A program made the translations under genes and the position numbers. This document shows, one piece after another, positions 1 to 7,180 of a stretch of DNA of 18,293 nucleotides (position 1 is its first letter; each line of letters starts with the position of its first letter). The stretch lies in NCBI GenBank assembly GCA_964547525.1, contig CAZJOD010000069.1, forward strand, positions 1-18,293. The letters run 5' to 3'. Source of the stretch: CAZJOD01 sp964547525 (GTDB lineage Bacteria > Bacillota > Clostridia > JAAYHZ01). The notes under the pieces are model-generated. The model worked only from the letters and a program-made list of their open reading frames with translations. It searched no databases and was not told the origin of the DNA.

Positions 1-27
1 CCGGGAGAGAGAAGGAAGTTCACATTA

Positions 28-59
28 GACTAATAATGGGAATGTGCCCGGTATTAGTT
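28..59 (+). other. Imperfect hairpin near the left edge
   Basis: The two arms ACTAATA (29-35) and TATTAGT (52-58) pair, followed inward by one A/G mismatch and a TGGG/CCCG helix closed by a six-base loop; G28 and T59 add a wobble pair. About 8 bases further on there is a run of five T (74-78), so this might be a weak terminator of a gene to the left. A reading frame open from the window edge ends with TGA at 111-113 and covers this hairpin, but it has no recognisable content. What lies left of the window decides this. Confidence 0.35.
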
Positions 60-135
60 GATATTCTTAGTATTTTTATAGATGAATACTATAACAAAAC
101 AACTAGCAGTTGATAATACAACAAATAATTGTTTA

Positions 136-164
136 TTGAGTTTTTTTTCTTCGTATTTTACAAT
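136..164 (+). promoter_or_regulatory. Predicted sigma-A promoter of the XRE gene
   Basis: TTGAGT (136-141) and TACAAT (159-164) are separated by exactly 17 bases. The predicted transcription start is near 171, inside the palindrome at 168-185 and about 42 bases before the ATG at 213. Confidence 0.6.
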
Positions 165-167
165 AGA

Positions 168-185
168 ACTACAAGTACTTGTAGT
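168..185. promoter_or_regulatory. 18-bp perfect palindrome, likely operator
   Basis: ACTACAAGTACTTGTAGT is its own reverse complement over 18 bases. It begins four bases after the -10 box of the XRE gene and covers the predicted transcription start, which is the usual place for an autorepressor operator. The outer half-sites ACTACA/TGTAGT resemble MecI/BlaI-type half-sites, but the spacing differs, so binding by the adjacent XRE protein is the simpler inference. Confidence 0.5.
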
Positions 186-212
186 AATTATTATCAAAGC
201 GGAGAAATTTAT

Positions 213-1322
213 ATGAATATAAAAATTGGTGAAAAAATAAAACAATTGCGTAAAAAGGCTGATGTCAATCAGGAAAAATTTGCGGAATATTTAGGTGTTA
301 CAGCGCAAGCTGTAAGCAAGTGGGAAGTCGAGGGCTGTTATCCTGATATAGAGCTTTTACCGTCAATCGCGAATTTTTTTAACATTAGCATTGACGAATT
401 GATGTGTTTTGATGTTATGAAAAATCAGGAAAAGATTGATATGATTATTAAACAAGCGGGGTCAGAAAGGAGCAAAAAATGGTACAACGGTACAATAATT
501 GATATGCTCAGAAACGCTGTTCAGGAATTTCCGAATAACTACGATTTACTGTACTGTCTTGCGAGAACTTTATGTTTGGCGAAAGAACCATATGTATACT
601 TTAATGAAGAAGAGAGACAGAAAAATCTGCGGGAATCTATATCAATTTGCACACGCATTTTAGGCGATTGCACGGAGGATAGTCTGCGTTTTCGTTCGCT
701 TCAAGTACTTGCACACGCTTATAAAGACATTGGTGAAAAAGAAAAAGCTGTAGAAGCAGCAAACAGACTACCGCTTGCACGTGATTCGCGTGATATGGTG
801 CTTCAGGAAATACTTGACGGAGAAGCTAAATCTAATCAGATTGTTAAAAATATATGGCTGTTATCGGATATGTTTGAATATTTAATTTCAAATATTGCTA
901 ACTCGAAATATAAGGATAACTCAGAAAAAAGAATAGAACTATTTAAAAAACTCATAAAAATTGAAGAAATACTGCACGAAAATAATGATTATATTTGTGA
1001 AAGTTTAAGGTTACGAGCATTTTATTATTGGATTACTGAAGATTATATAAAATTGAAAGATTATAACAATGCGCTTGATTGTATAGAGAAGTTTGCGGAA
1101 CATAGTATAAAATTTGACGCTCTGCCGGATGTATCTATGTACACGTCGGTTATTTATCAAGGCCGGGCTTGCCCGAAAAATAGGGACTTTGGAGATTATA
1201 AAAACACGACTTTAGGTGCAAAAGAAATCTTAATATCAAGAGAAATTTTTGCACCGGTACGCGAACACATAAGATTTAAAGCTGTTATTTCTGAGCTTGA
1301 AAAGCATATAGATAAACCATAG
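213..1322 (+). CDS. XRE-family helix-turn-helix transcriptional regulator
   Basis: A predicted cytoplasmic DNA-binding regulator of 369 residues. Residues about 3-60 form a Cro/CI-type helix-turn-helix; the recognition helix region reads VTAQAVSKWE, and the domain closes with the usual FFNISIDELM. The remaining 300 or so residues are helical, with aromatic and leucine spacing that suggests a TPR-like ligand or protein-binding domain (inference). The ATG at 213 is chosen over an earlier in-frame start at 129 because it has GGAG at 201-204, starts right at the HTH domain, and lies downstream of a good promoter. It is the first gene of the window. The palindrome over its start site suggests autoregulation. 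The signal sensed is unknown. Confidence 0.85.
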   Translation: MNIKIGEKIKQLRKKADVNQEKFAEYLGVTAQAVSKWEVEGCYPDIELLPSIANFFNISIDELMCFDVMKNQEKIDMIIKQAGSERSKKWYNGTIIDMLRNAVQEFPNNYDLLYCLARTLCLAKEPYVYFNEEERQKNLRESISICTRILGDCTEDSLRFRSLQVLAHAYKDIGEKEKAVEAANRLPLARDSRDMVLQEILDGEAKSNQIVKNIWLLSDMFEYLISNIANSKYKDNSEKRIELFKKLIKIEEILHENNDYICESLRLRAFYYWITEDYIKLKDYNNALDCIEKFAEHSIKFDALPDVSMYTSVIYQGRACPKNRDFGDYKNTTLGAKEILISREIFAPVREHIRFKAVISELEKHIDKP

Positions 1323-1427
1323 ATAGAGTATATATAACAGTTTAGAGTAAGACTTGATGCAAGTTTATAAAATCAGAAATGTTTTGTAGTACAAAGATAA
1401 TTTATTTAGGTCGAGGTATAATATAAC

Positions 1428-2081
1428 ATGAAAAACATAATAATTGCAGGCCCGTCAAGAGCCGGTAAATCAACTTTAGCAAAGAAAATAAACGAAGAGC
1501 TAAATTACTTTGTCATAAGTGCCGATAAACTTGTTACTACATTTCAAGGGGCATATCCGCAATTGAATATTAAGCTTAATTGGAATAGAAGGAAGACCAC
1601 AGACAATCTAGCGCCATTCCTTGGTCATTTTCTAGGTGCGTTTTCTTCCGGTCACGGTGTTGCATATGAGCTAAACCTACAGGCGCACGCTGTTAAAGGG
1701 AATAGGTTTCTGTTGGAAGGAGGGTATTTTAATTTTGATATTATATTACCTATTCTGAAAATGTATGAGATAGAAGAAATGAAAGACAATTTTTTTCTTA
1801 TAGGATTGGTACAAAACAAGAAAACAGCTGATGAATTTTTCGACGATTTTAGAAAATATGATACGGAAGACGATTGGACTTATAGTTTAGATGATAATGA
1901 TCTAAGAGAGGTTAGTCAAGAGGCTATTACCTTCAGTCGATCTATGACTGATCATTTAATGAAATACGGCTTTACGATTTATGATACATCTACGCAACGG
2001 GAGCAGGTTTTTAATAAAATCATAGAAGATATTAAATCCGTTGATCATAGTTATCCGGATACGACCGGGTTGATAAGATAA
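1428..2081 (+). CDS. P-loop kinase-like NTPase
   Basis: A 217-residue soluble protein with a clear Walker A motif at the N-terminus (GPSRAGKST, residues 8-16), followed by the NYFVISADKL segment typical of small P-loop kinases, where the Asp after the second strand binds the phosphate acceptor. The overall size fits adenylate kinase-like or AAA_33-type kinases. The substrate cannot be told. The start has only a modest GAGG about 12 bases upstream (1412-1415). It stands 32 bases before the phospholipase-like gene in the same direction, so co-transcription is likely. Both genes are visibly richer in A+T than the genes downstream, which could mean joint acquisition (inference). Confidence 0.7.
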   Translation: MKNIIIAGPSRAGKSTLAKKINEELNYFVISADKLVTTFQGAYPQLNIKLNWNRRKTTDNLAPFLGHFLGAFSSGHGVAYELNLQAHAVKGNRFLLEGGYFNFDIILPILKMYEIEEMKDNFFLIGLVQNKKTADEFFDDFRKYDTEDDWTYSLDDNDLREVSQEAITFSRSMTDHLMKYGFTIYDTSTQREQVFNKIIEDIKSVDHSYPDTTGLIR

Positions 2082-2113
2082 AGCGAACATAAAGAAGGGA
2101 TGAATATAAAATT

Positions 2114-2776
2114 ATGCCGTTTCAGATGACACATTTGCATATTGCAAGGAAATTACAGTTGGTTTTTCCTGAAACAATCAAGGATTTATCACAATTTTAT
2201 TTAGGAAATGTAGCTCCTGACGCTGTGCACAACAGAGCAGGTTATATATCAGATTATAAAAAAGCATCACATTTATGTGTGGGTGATGAACGTTGGGGTA
2301 TGCTTACAAATAATGATGAATGGATTGAAAGCGTATTGGGGTTTCTATATAAAAGTAAAAACTCACATAACTACAATTTTATACTCGGTTATAGTTGTCA
2401 TATTTTATCAGATATTTATAATAATATAGCGGTATGGACGCCATTTAGATTGGAATATCCAAATGAATTAAAAAAAGGTTATGGCGGATTATATCATCAA
2501 GAAAGTGAAAAAGTTGAAATGGAATTAGCGTTAAGAGAGGAAAACAAAGATAATTTTTGGGTTCATCTACAAAAAGCTAAATCAGTAGGTTTAGATGATA
2601 TTATATATGCGGAAGAAATAGAAAAACATAAAGAAAACATATTGTATAATTGGTACAAGGATAAAGAACATCAGGACATATCATCAAATAAACTTGTAAC
2701 AGTCCAGAGTACAATGAACTTTATAAAAGATGCAACGGATTTCATCGTCAGTAAAATAACTGATTTTATTAATTAG
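2114..2776 (+). CDS. Zinc-dependent phospholipase C family protein
   Basis: A 220-residue protein with the pattern of the zinc-dependent phospholipase C/S1-P1 nuclease-like family (Zn_dep_PLPC): MTHLHIARKL at the start, FYLGNVAPDAVHNRAG around residues 28-43, a His after KKAS, and GYSCHILSDIYNN around 109-121. The His and Asp residues in these blocks are the expected metal ligands. No signal peptide is visible, unlike secreted clostridial phospholipases, so an intracellular or regulatory hydrolase role is more likely than a toxin (inference). The nearest Shine-Dalgarno-like sequence, GAAGGGA at 2094-2100, is 13 bases from the ATG, which is longer than usual. It likely forms a unit with the preceding kinase-like gene. 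Confidence 0.7.
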   Translation: MPFQMTHLHIARKLQLVFPETIKDLSQFYLGNVAPDAVHNRAGYISDYKKASHLCVGDERWGMLTNNDEWIESVLGFLYKSKNSHNYNFILGYSCHILSDIYNNIAVWTPFRLEYPNELKKGYGGLYHQESEKVEMELALREENKDNFWVHLQKAKSVGLDDIIYAEEIEKHKENILYNWYKDKEHQDISSNKLVTVQSTMNFIKDATDFIVSKITDFIN

Positions 2777-2924
2777 AATTTTCAGTTACAACGTTTTAAT
2801 CATATTTAAGCTAATGAAGGCTATAAGCTGCAACTTGAAAGTGGATTTGTTGGTTAATAAAGCTGATTTATCTCTGTTCCTAATAATATGGAGATACATC
2901 GCTTACATTATCTTAATTTTTGGA

Positions 2925-2953
2925 TTGAATTCGTATGAAATCACATGTAAAAT
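2925..2953 (+). promoter_or_regulatory. Predicted promoter of the PHP gene
   Basis: TTGAAT (2925-2930) and TAAAAT (2948-2953) are 17 bases apart. The promoter lies about 30 bases before the ATG at 2985 and inside any longer reading frame, so it supports the short start. Confidence 0.5.
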
Positions 2954-2984
2954 ATATGTATGCTGCGATAGCAAGGGGGAATAT

Positions 2985-4019
2985 ATGGTTAAGAAAAACA
3001 CACAATCCGAACCTGTTGTTATGTTTGATGTAATCGGTAAAAAAAAGGAGCAAACAATACAAATTTCTGCTAAAATACAAAATCGGTTTGCAATATCCGG
3101 AGTTTGGTTGAAGGGTACGTTGCATTGCCATTCGGACAGACCGGGAAAGAAGGAATGGCTTTTTGGTATAGTGGAACACTACAAAAATATGGGATATGAT
3201 TATATTGTGGGGATGGATCACGATAAAATTGTTCCCTTGAAATCGGATGCTGATTTTGTGGTGATACCGGGTGCGGAAATATCCTGCGGAGGACATCTTA
3301 TTGCATTGGGCATACATGAAATCCCGGAGGGCATCCAAGGAGAGACCCGCTGTATAACCATTTCGCACATGATTGGGAAAATAAAGAAAATGGGAGGCTT
3401 TACCGTTTTGGCCCATCCATTCAAGTCAGGATACAAATATCAAGAATTGATTGAGTTATGTGAAGCAGGATTGGATGGTATTGAAACGGTTAACTCTAAT
3501 GTACGGGGCAAGGGCGCGGATGAAGGTCGTGCGGATCAGATTTGGCAAATGTTGTTACGAGACGGTTGGAATCTTACGCCTTTCGGAAATGACGATGCCC
3601 ACGGCCCCCATGAGAATTATATTGAAAGCGGATGGGGGGGTATTCCTCATGTGGCCTGGACCGGACTGCTTGTGGAAGAATTTTCGACAAAAGGTATTTT
3701 GGAAGCGATAAAAAGTAAACGTACATATGCATCTGAAGGTCCCGTTATAACAAGGATTGCCTTTTTTGAAAATGCAACACTGCGTGTGGATTGTTCATCT
3801 TGTGTGGCATGTCATTTGCGTTCATTTCCCAGCGGTTCCGGACTCAGTGTTTATCCTGCACAAGGGCAGGCTTTTGCTGAAACATTTGTATTTGATTTGG
3901 CGACCGGCGGATATCGTTTAGGGGAGAATATTGTTATTGTCTTACAGGACGAATATGGCAGAAGAGCTTGGTCCGGTTCCATTCCGGTCAATATCAAAGT
4001 AAGTCCTGTCATTGAATAA
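2985..4019 (+). CDS. PHP-domain metal-dependent hydrolase (CehA/McbA-like)
   Basis: A 344-residue predicted phosphoesterase-type hydrolase. The metal-binding set of a PHP domain is complete: HCHSD (H47, H49), MDHD (D78-H79), GAEIS (E98), His 104 and 111, LAHPF (H144), and GNDDAH (D204, H206). The C-terminal 90 residues, ending in EYGRRAWSGSIPV, form a beta-rich tail like that of CehA/McbA-type PHP proteins. The start at 2985 has AAGGGGGA at 2973-2980; the frame is open back to 2814, but that stretch contains the promoter and no conserved sequence. The gene looks richer in G+C than the two before it. Its substrate is unknown; phosphoesters or carbamates are possible by family. Confidence 0.82.
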   Translation: MVKKNTQSEPVVMFDVIGKKKEQTIQISAKIQNRFAISGVWLKGTLHCHSDRPGKKEWLFGIVEHYKNMGYDYIVGMDHDKIVPLKSDADFVVIPGAEISCGGHLIALGIHEIPEGIQGETRCITISHMIGKIKKMGGFTVLAHPFKSGYKYQELIELCEAGLDGIETVNSNVRGKGADEGRADQIWQMLLRDGWNLTPFGNDDAHGPHENYIESGWGGIPHVAWTGLLVEEFSTKGILEAIKSKRTYASEGPVITRIAFFENATLRVDCSSCVACHLRSFPSGSGLSVYPAQGQAFAETFVFDLATGGYRLGENIVIVLQDEYGRRAWSGSIPVNIKVSPVIE

Positions 4020-4074
4020 GAATAACAGTTTATAATAAATTGAATTAATAATTTAGTTGTAGTAAAATTCGCAG

Positions 4075-4103
4075 TTGTATTTTACGAAAGTTTTGCGTAC
4101 AAT
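4075..4103 (+). promoter_or_regulatory. Predicted promoter of the toxin-antitoxin operon
   Basis: TTGTAT (4075-4080) and TACAAT (4098-4103) are 17 bases apart. An inverted repeat, GTAAAAT (4062-4068) and ATTTTAC (4079-4085), spans the -35 box and could be the antitoxin operator. Confidence 0.5.
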
Positions 4104-4123
4104 ATCTATGGAGGTGCTTTAAT

Positions 4124-4390
4124 ATGCCAAACATCAAGCCTATATCAGAATTAAGACATTATGGTGAGGTACTACGCGAAGTCGCCATCGGTTCACCTGT
4201 CTTTTTAACAAAGAACGGCCACGGACGTTATGCGGTTATGGATATAGAGGAATACAGGGAATATGAAAAAATGCTGGCCTGGAGGAAGCTGAAATCAGAA
4301 TTGGACAAAGGAGAGCGTTCCGGCGAGGAACAAGGATGGATTGAAGCCAATGATGTCAGGAAGCGGCTTGAGGAGCGTTATAGTGGCTAA
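4124..4390 (+). CDS. Phd/YefM-type antitoxin
   Basis: An 88-residue protein with the standard Phd/YefM layout: an N-terminal DNA-binding fold (IKPISELRHYGEVLREV, then SPVFLTKNGHGRYAVMDIEEY, residues about 5-45) and a charged C-terminal helix that normally wraps the toxin. It is expected to neutralise the downstream RelE/ParE-like toxin and to repress its own promoter together with it. GGAGGTG at 4110-4116 is a strong ribosome-binding site. Its last codons overlap the toxin start, which implies translational coupling. Confidence 0.88.
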   Translation: MPNIKPISELRHYGEVLREVAIGSPVFLTKNGHGRYAVMDIEEYREYEKMLAWRKLKSELDKGERSGEEQGWIEANDVRKRLEERYSG

Positions 4391-4724
4391 AATCAGATAC
4401 TCCGCCGCTGCGATACAGGACTTGGAGGAAATTGGAGATTATATCGTGGAAACTTTGAAAAGTCCGATAGCCGCGTTAAACACTGTGAACAAAATTCAAG
4501 ACACTGTAGATAAACTAGCAGATTTCTCCCTTATTGGTTCGCTGTTGTCCAGTGTCGTAGAAACGGAAACGAATTATCGTTTTCTCGTCTGCGGGAACTA
4601 TCTTGTATTTTACCGCGCACAAACGGATAGCGTTTGTATTAACCGCGTGCTTTATGGCAGACATGATTATATGGCGATCCTGTTTGACAATGCGGTGATG
4701 GACGAACCTGAACAAACGGAATAA
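4383..4724 (+). CDS. RelE/ParE superfamily toxin
   Basis: A 113-residue toxin candidate with the RelE/ParE pattern: KIRYSAAAIQDLEEIGDYI at the start, a central helix pair, then the beta strands NYRFLVCGNYLVFYR and the terminal VLYGRHDYMAILF. YGRHDY is the usual C-terminal block of this family, in which Arg and His contribute to activity in the RelE branch. The GTG at 4383 is preferred because GAGGAG at 4370-4375 sits 7 bases before it and the family fold starts there; it overlaps the antitoxin by 8 bases. Whether it cleaves ribosome-bound mRNA (RelE) or poisons gyrase (ParE) cannot be told. A terminator follows. Confidence 0.85.
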   Translation: MAKIRYSAAAIQDLEEIGDYIVETLKSPIAALNTVNKIQDTVDKLADFSLIGSLLSSVVETETNYRFLVCGNYLVFYRAQTDSVCINRVLYGRHDYMAILFDNAVMDEPEQTE

Positions 4725-4742
4725 AAGCACTATATTAAAAGC

Positions 4743-4772
4743 AATCGTCACATGGAAATGTGACGATTTTTT
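4743..4772 (+). terminator. Intrinsic terminator of the toxin-antitoxin operon
   Basis: An 11-bp perfect stem (AATCGTCACAT at 4743-4753 with ATGTGACGATT at 4758-4768), a GGAA tetraloop and a run of six T (4767-4772). It isolates the toxin-antitoxin pair from the BlaI promoter 58 bases further on. Confidence 0.88.
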
Positions 4773-4829
4773 CGAATTTTGTTTTAATTGCAAGGTGAGT
4801 TGTAAGCATAATTATTTATTTTTTAACCA

Positions 4830-4858
4830 TTGACATTTGAGTCTATAGGCAGTAGACT
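4830..4858 (+). promoter_or_regulatory. Predicted promoter of the blaI-blaR1-like operon
   Basis: A consensus TTGACA (4830-4835) and TAGACT (4853-4858) are 17 bases apart. The -10 box is also the right arm of the first inverted repeat at 4840-4858, so repressor binding there would block polymerase directly. Confidence 0.65.
4840..4858. promoter_or_regulatory. Inverted repeat, likely BlaI-type operator 1
   Basis: AGTCTA and TAGACT flank a 7-base spacer. The repeat lies across the spacer and -10 box of the predicted promoter. BlaI-family repressors bind such dyads as dimers; assignment to the adjacent regulator is inference from position. Confidence 0.6.
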
Positions 4859-4867
4859 GTATTTATT

Positions 4868-4886
4868 AGTCGATGTGCAATAGACT
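4868..4886. promoter_or_regulatory. Inverted repeat, likely BlaI-type operator 2
   Basis: AGTCGA and TAGACT flank a 7-base spacer: the same architecture as operator 1 with one mismatched base, centred 28 bases downstream. It runs from just after the transcription start to the edge of the ribosome-binding site. Two tandem dyads are typical of BlaI/MecI control regions. Confidence 0.6.
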
Positions 4887-4898
4887 GGAGGAACGATT

Positions 4899-5261
4899 AT
4901 GAATGAATATAGACTTGCTCGGGGTGAAGCGAAATTTGCTGATTTAATCTGGAGTCATGAACCTATCACTTCTATGGAACTGGTGAAGCTGTGTGAAAAA
5001 GAAATGAGTTGGAAGAAATCCACAACATATACCGTTCTAAAGAAGCTGTGTGATAAAGGTATTTTTCAAAACAATAATACACTCGTATCCTCATTGATAA
5101 AAAAAGATGAGTTTTACGGAAAACAAAGTCGCTTTTTTGTTGAAGATATCTTTGGAGGATCACTTCCGAAATTTATTACGGCGTTCATAGGAAATAGCAA
5201 ACTCAGCGACAGGCAGGTGGAAGAGCTGAAAAAGCTGATTGATCGGCACAAGGAGGAATAG
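4899..5261 (+). CDS. BlaI/MecI-family transcriptional repressor
   Basis: A 120-residue winged-helix repressor. The signature stretch from AKFADLIWSHEPITSMEL through KSTTYTVLKKLCDKGIF (residues about 11-52) is that of BlaI/MecI, and a dimerisation tail follows, ending in LSDRQVEELKKLI. In this family the repressor is cleaved in the linker after the partner M56 protease is activated. A possible cleavage region lies near residues 90-100 (FITAFIGNS), but the exact bond cannot be seen. The ATG follows GGAGG (4887-4891). The stop is two bases before the GTG of the protease gene, so the two are one operon under the tandem dyads. Confidence 0.9.
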   Translation: MNEYRLARGEAKFADLIWSHEPITSMELVKLCEKEMSWKKSTTYTVLKKLCDKGIFQNNNTLVSSLIKKDEFYGKQSRFFVEDIFGGSLPKFITAFIGNSKLSDRQVEELKKLIDRHKEE

Positions 5262-5263
5262 TA

Positions 5264-7180
5264 GTGGAGAGCCTGTTTATTTGTGTTTTGAATATGAGCC
5301 TGACGGCAAGTTATGTGATTATAGCTATTATACCGGTGCGGTTATTTCTTAAAAAATCGTTTAAAACGATTTCTTATGTTCTCTGGACGGCTGTAGGCTT
5401 ACGGCTTGCGATACCTTTTACAGTTGAGAGTATTTTCAGCTTGATTCCTTTCAGCTCGCAGCCTATATCACAAATTGCAGCTCCGGGTGAAAACGGTTTG
5501 TTCGGTTCCTCAGCCGGAGCTGCGCATGAAGTCATCGGGGATGCGGTAAACGCCGGTCTTGAGACAATTACAGTCAATCTTGGGAATACAGCTGCCGGGT
5601 ACCCAATAACCACAGAAGCATACCGTCCTGAGGTATGGTTGATGTTAGGGAGTTATCTCTGGATTCTAGGGATTTCCGCATTACTGATATATAGTTTGGT
5701 ATCGATTATCCTGCTCAAATTCAGATTGCATGTAGCAACTCAGATCAAAGATAATATTTATGAAGCTGAGAATTTAAAGACGCCATTTGTTCTTGGCTTT
5801 TTTCACCCGAAAATCTATATTCCTTCCGGACTTTCCGAAGAGGAAAGGGGCTACATCATACTGCACGAACAGACACACATAAGACGCTTTGACCACCTGG
5901 TGAAAATGGTTGCATTCTTTATTGTTTGTGTCCATTGGTTCAATCCGCTAGCTTGGGTGGCCTTTCAACTGATGAACTCAGACATGGAGATGTCTTGTGA
6001 TGAATGTGTCTTAAAAAAGATGGGCGGCAAGATTAAACAAGCATATTCATCGTCTCTTATCTCTCTGGCGACAGGACGACACATGATTAACGGAAGTCCA
6101 CTTGCATTTGGCGAGGGGAACATAAATAGGCGGATAAAAAACATATTAAAATTCAAAAAACCCGCCACATGGGTCGTGGTAGTTTCCATCACACTCGTTG
6201 CTGCTTTGATTATAGGCTTCATATCAAACAGACCGGCAACTGTCGGCTCGTTCGAGTGGGAGGAATATAAATTTCCGAGTTATTTATATGACCGTGTTAC
6301 TTTCAATACTCAAGCTGAGATATACCCGTTATTATTCGATGCTATCAATGCAATACTGACGAATAAAGAAATGGAAACCGGATTGACCTGCGGAAAGGCA
6401 TTTACGCTTGTCAAGCAAGTAGGGGATGATTGGAGGGTAGTCCCCTTCGTGGAAAGCGTATCTTTCGATGATGTAGCAATAAATCTTTCTGTAGGCGTTA
6501 GTGAAACATACAGTTTAACTCCTGATATGCTTCCGGTTAAACTGGATGTAGGAAATTACCGTATCATTACAGAAGTGTGGTATTTTAATGAACAATCATC
6601 GCAGACGGTACGTACAGTTTGGACGGATTTCATTATTAGTGAAACTAAATGGAGTTTAACTGTAGACGATGTAAGAGAACTTGCAAAAATGGGTGATGCA
6701 CTAAGGTTTGAAGACTTTGATGACTTAAAATCACTGGACGCAAGTTCAAATACCAATTATCATATAATGGTTTACTATGTTAATGGTGGATACCGCCTGA
6801 TTGTGCGGACGGACGGTAATAAAATAGACAATGCCAACCTGGAAAGAGTATGGGATAGCGGCGGTAGCGGTATTGATATCCGCTATAACGATGTGGACGA
6901 ATTCATAAAGAGTCATCCTTCGACGGATGCTATAAACCTTAAGGGGATTAAAATAGGCACATCGAGGGATGAAGTTCATAAGATCATGGGCGAACCTGTC
7001 GGTATGCTTTCCGGTCTTTTCGGTGACATATTCAAACTGGACGACGATCTAAATATCATTATTTATTATGATGCAAAATCGAAGGTATATCACATCAATG
7101 TTACTGAGAAATCGGTTGACACATCGTCTCCGGCTTCAGCTAAACCCCCAAGCGAAGATATGGAGATTCAAGCCGATTAA
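5264..7180 (+). CDS. BlaR1/MecR1-like M56 membrane metalloprotease with non-PBP sensor domains
   Basis: A 638-residue integral membrane protein and presumed partner of the BlaI repressor. Membrane segments are visible near residues 5-28, 35-60 and 124-152. The zinc protease motif HEQTH is at 201-205, with further acidic ligand candidates in MEMSCDE (241-247), then helices near 212-235 and a clear TM at 302-320. Outside the membrane there is no penicillin-binding SxxK/SxN/KTG set. Instead there is an Ig-like beta domain (about 345-460, with GNYRIITEVWYF), a second region (about 461-552), and a SmpA/BLIP-like segment (about 561-613, GTSRDEVHKIMGEP). The GTG start has AGGAGG at 5251-5256. It is likely a sensor of an envelope signal other than direct beta-lactam acylation (inference). 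Confidence 0.85.
   Translation: MESLFICVLNMSLTASYVIIAIIPVRLFLKKSFKTISYVLWTAVGLRLAIPFTVESIFSLIPFSSQPISQIAAPGENGLFGSSAGAAHEVIGDAVNAGLETITVNLGNTAAGYPITTEAYRPEVWLMLGSYLWILGISALLIYSLVSIILLKFRLHVATQIKDNIYEAENLKTPFVLGFFHPKIYIPSGLSEEERGYIILHEQTHIRRFDHLVKMVAFFIVCVHWFNPLAWVAFQLMNSDMEMSCDECVLKKMGGKIKQAYSSSLISLATGRHMINGSPLAFGEGNINRRIKNILKFKKPATWVVVVSITLVAALIIGFISNRPATVGSFEWEEYKFPSYLYDRVTFNTQAEIYPLLFDAINAILTNKEMETGLTCGKAFTLVKQVGDDWRVVPFVESVSFDDVAINLSVGVSETYSLTPDMLPVKLDVGNYRIITEVWYFNEQSSQTVRTVWTDFIISETKWSLTVDDVRELAKMGDALRFEDFDDLKSLDASSNTNYHIMVYYVNGGYRLIVRTDGNKIDNANLERVWDSGGSGIDIRYNDVDEFIKSHPSTDAINLKGIKIGTSRDEVHKIMGEPVGMLSGLFGDIFKLDDDLNIIIYYDAKSKVYHINVTEKSVDTSSPASAKPPSEDMEIQAD

Noticed and set aside
1..113. 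Reading frame open from the left edge to TGA at 111-113 as a gene end
   Set aside because: Only 36 codons with no recognisable motif and a hairpin inside it; cannot be supported without the flanking sequence.
2814..2984. 57-codon upstream extension of the PHP gene
   Set aside because: It contains a sigma-A-like promoter, lacks conserved sequence, and the ATG at 2985 has a strong ribosome-binding site.
2913..3416. 167-codon minus-strand frame opposite the PHP gene
   Set aside because: Antisense shadow of a gene with complete PHP motifs; no ribosome-binding site or family pattern.
3634..3640. Seven-G run inside the PHP gene as a phase-variation tract
   Set aside because: It encodes the plain Trp-Gly-Gly of the protein, the frame is intact, and seven G is short for a proven contingency tract.
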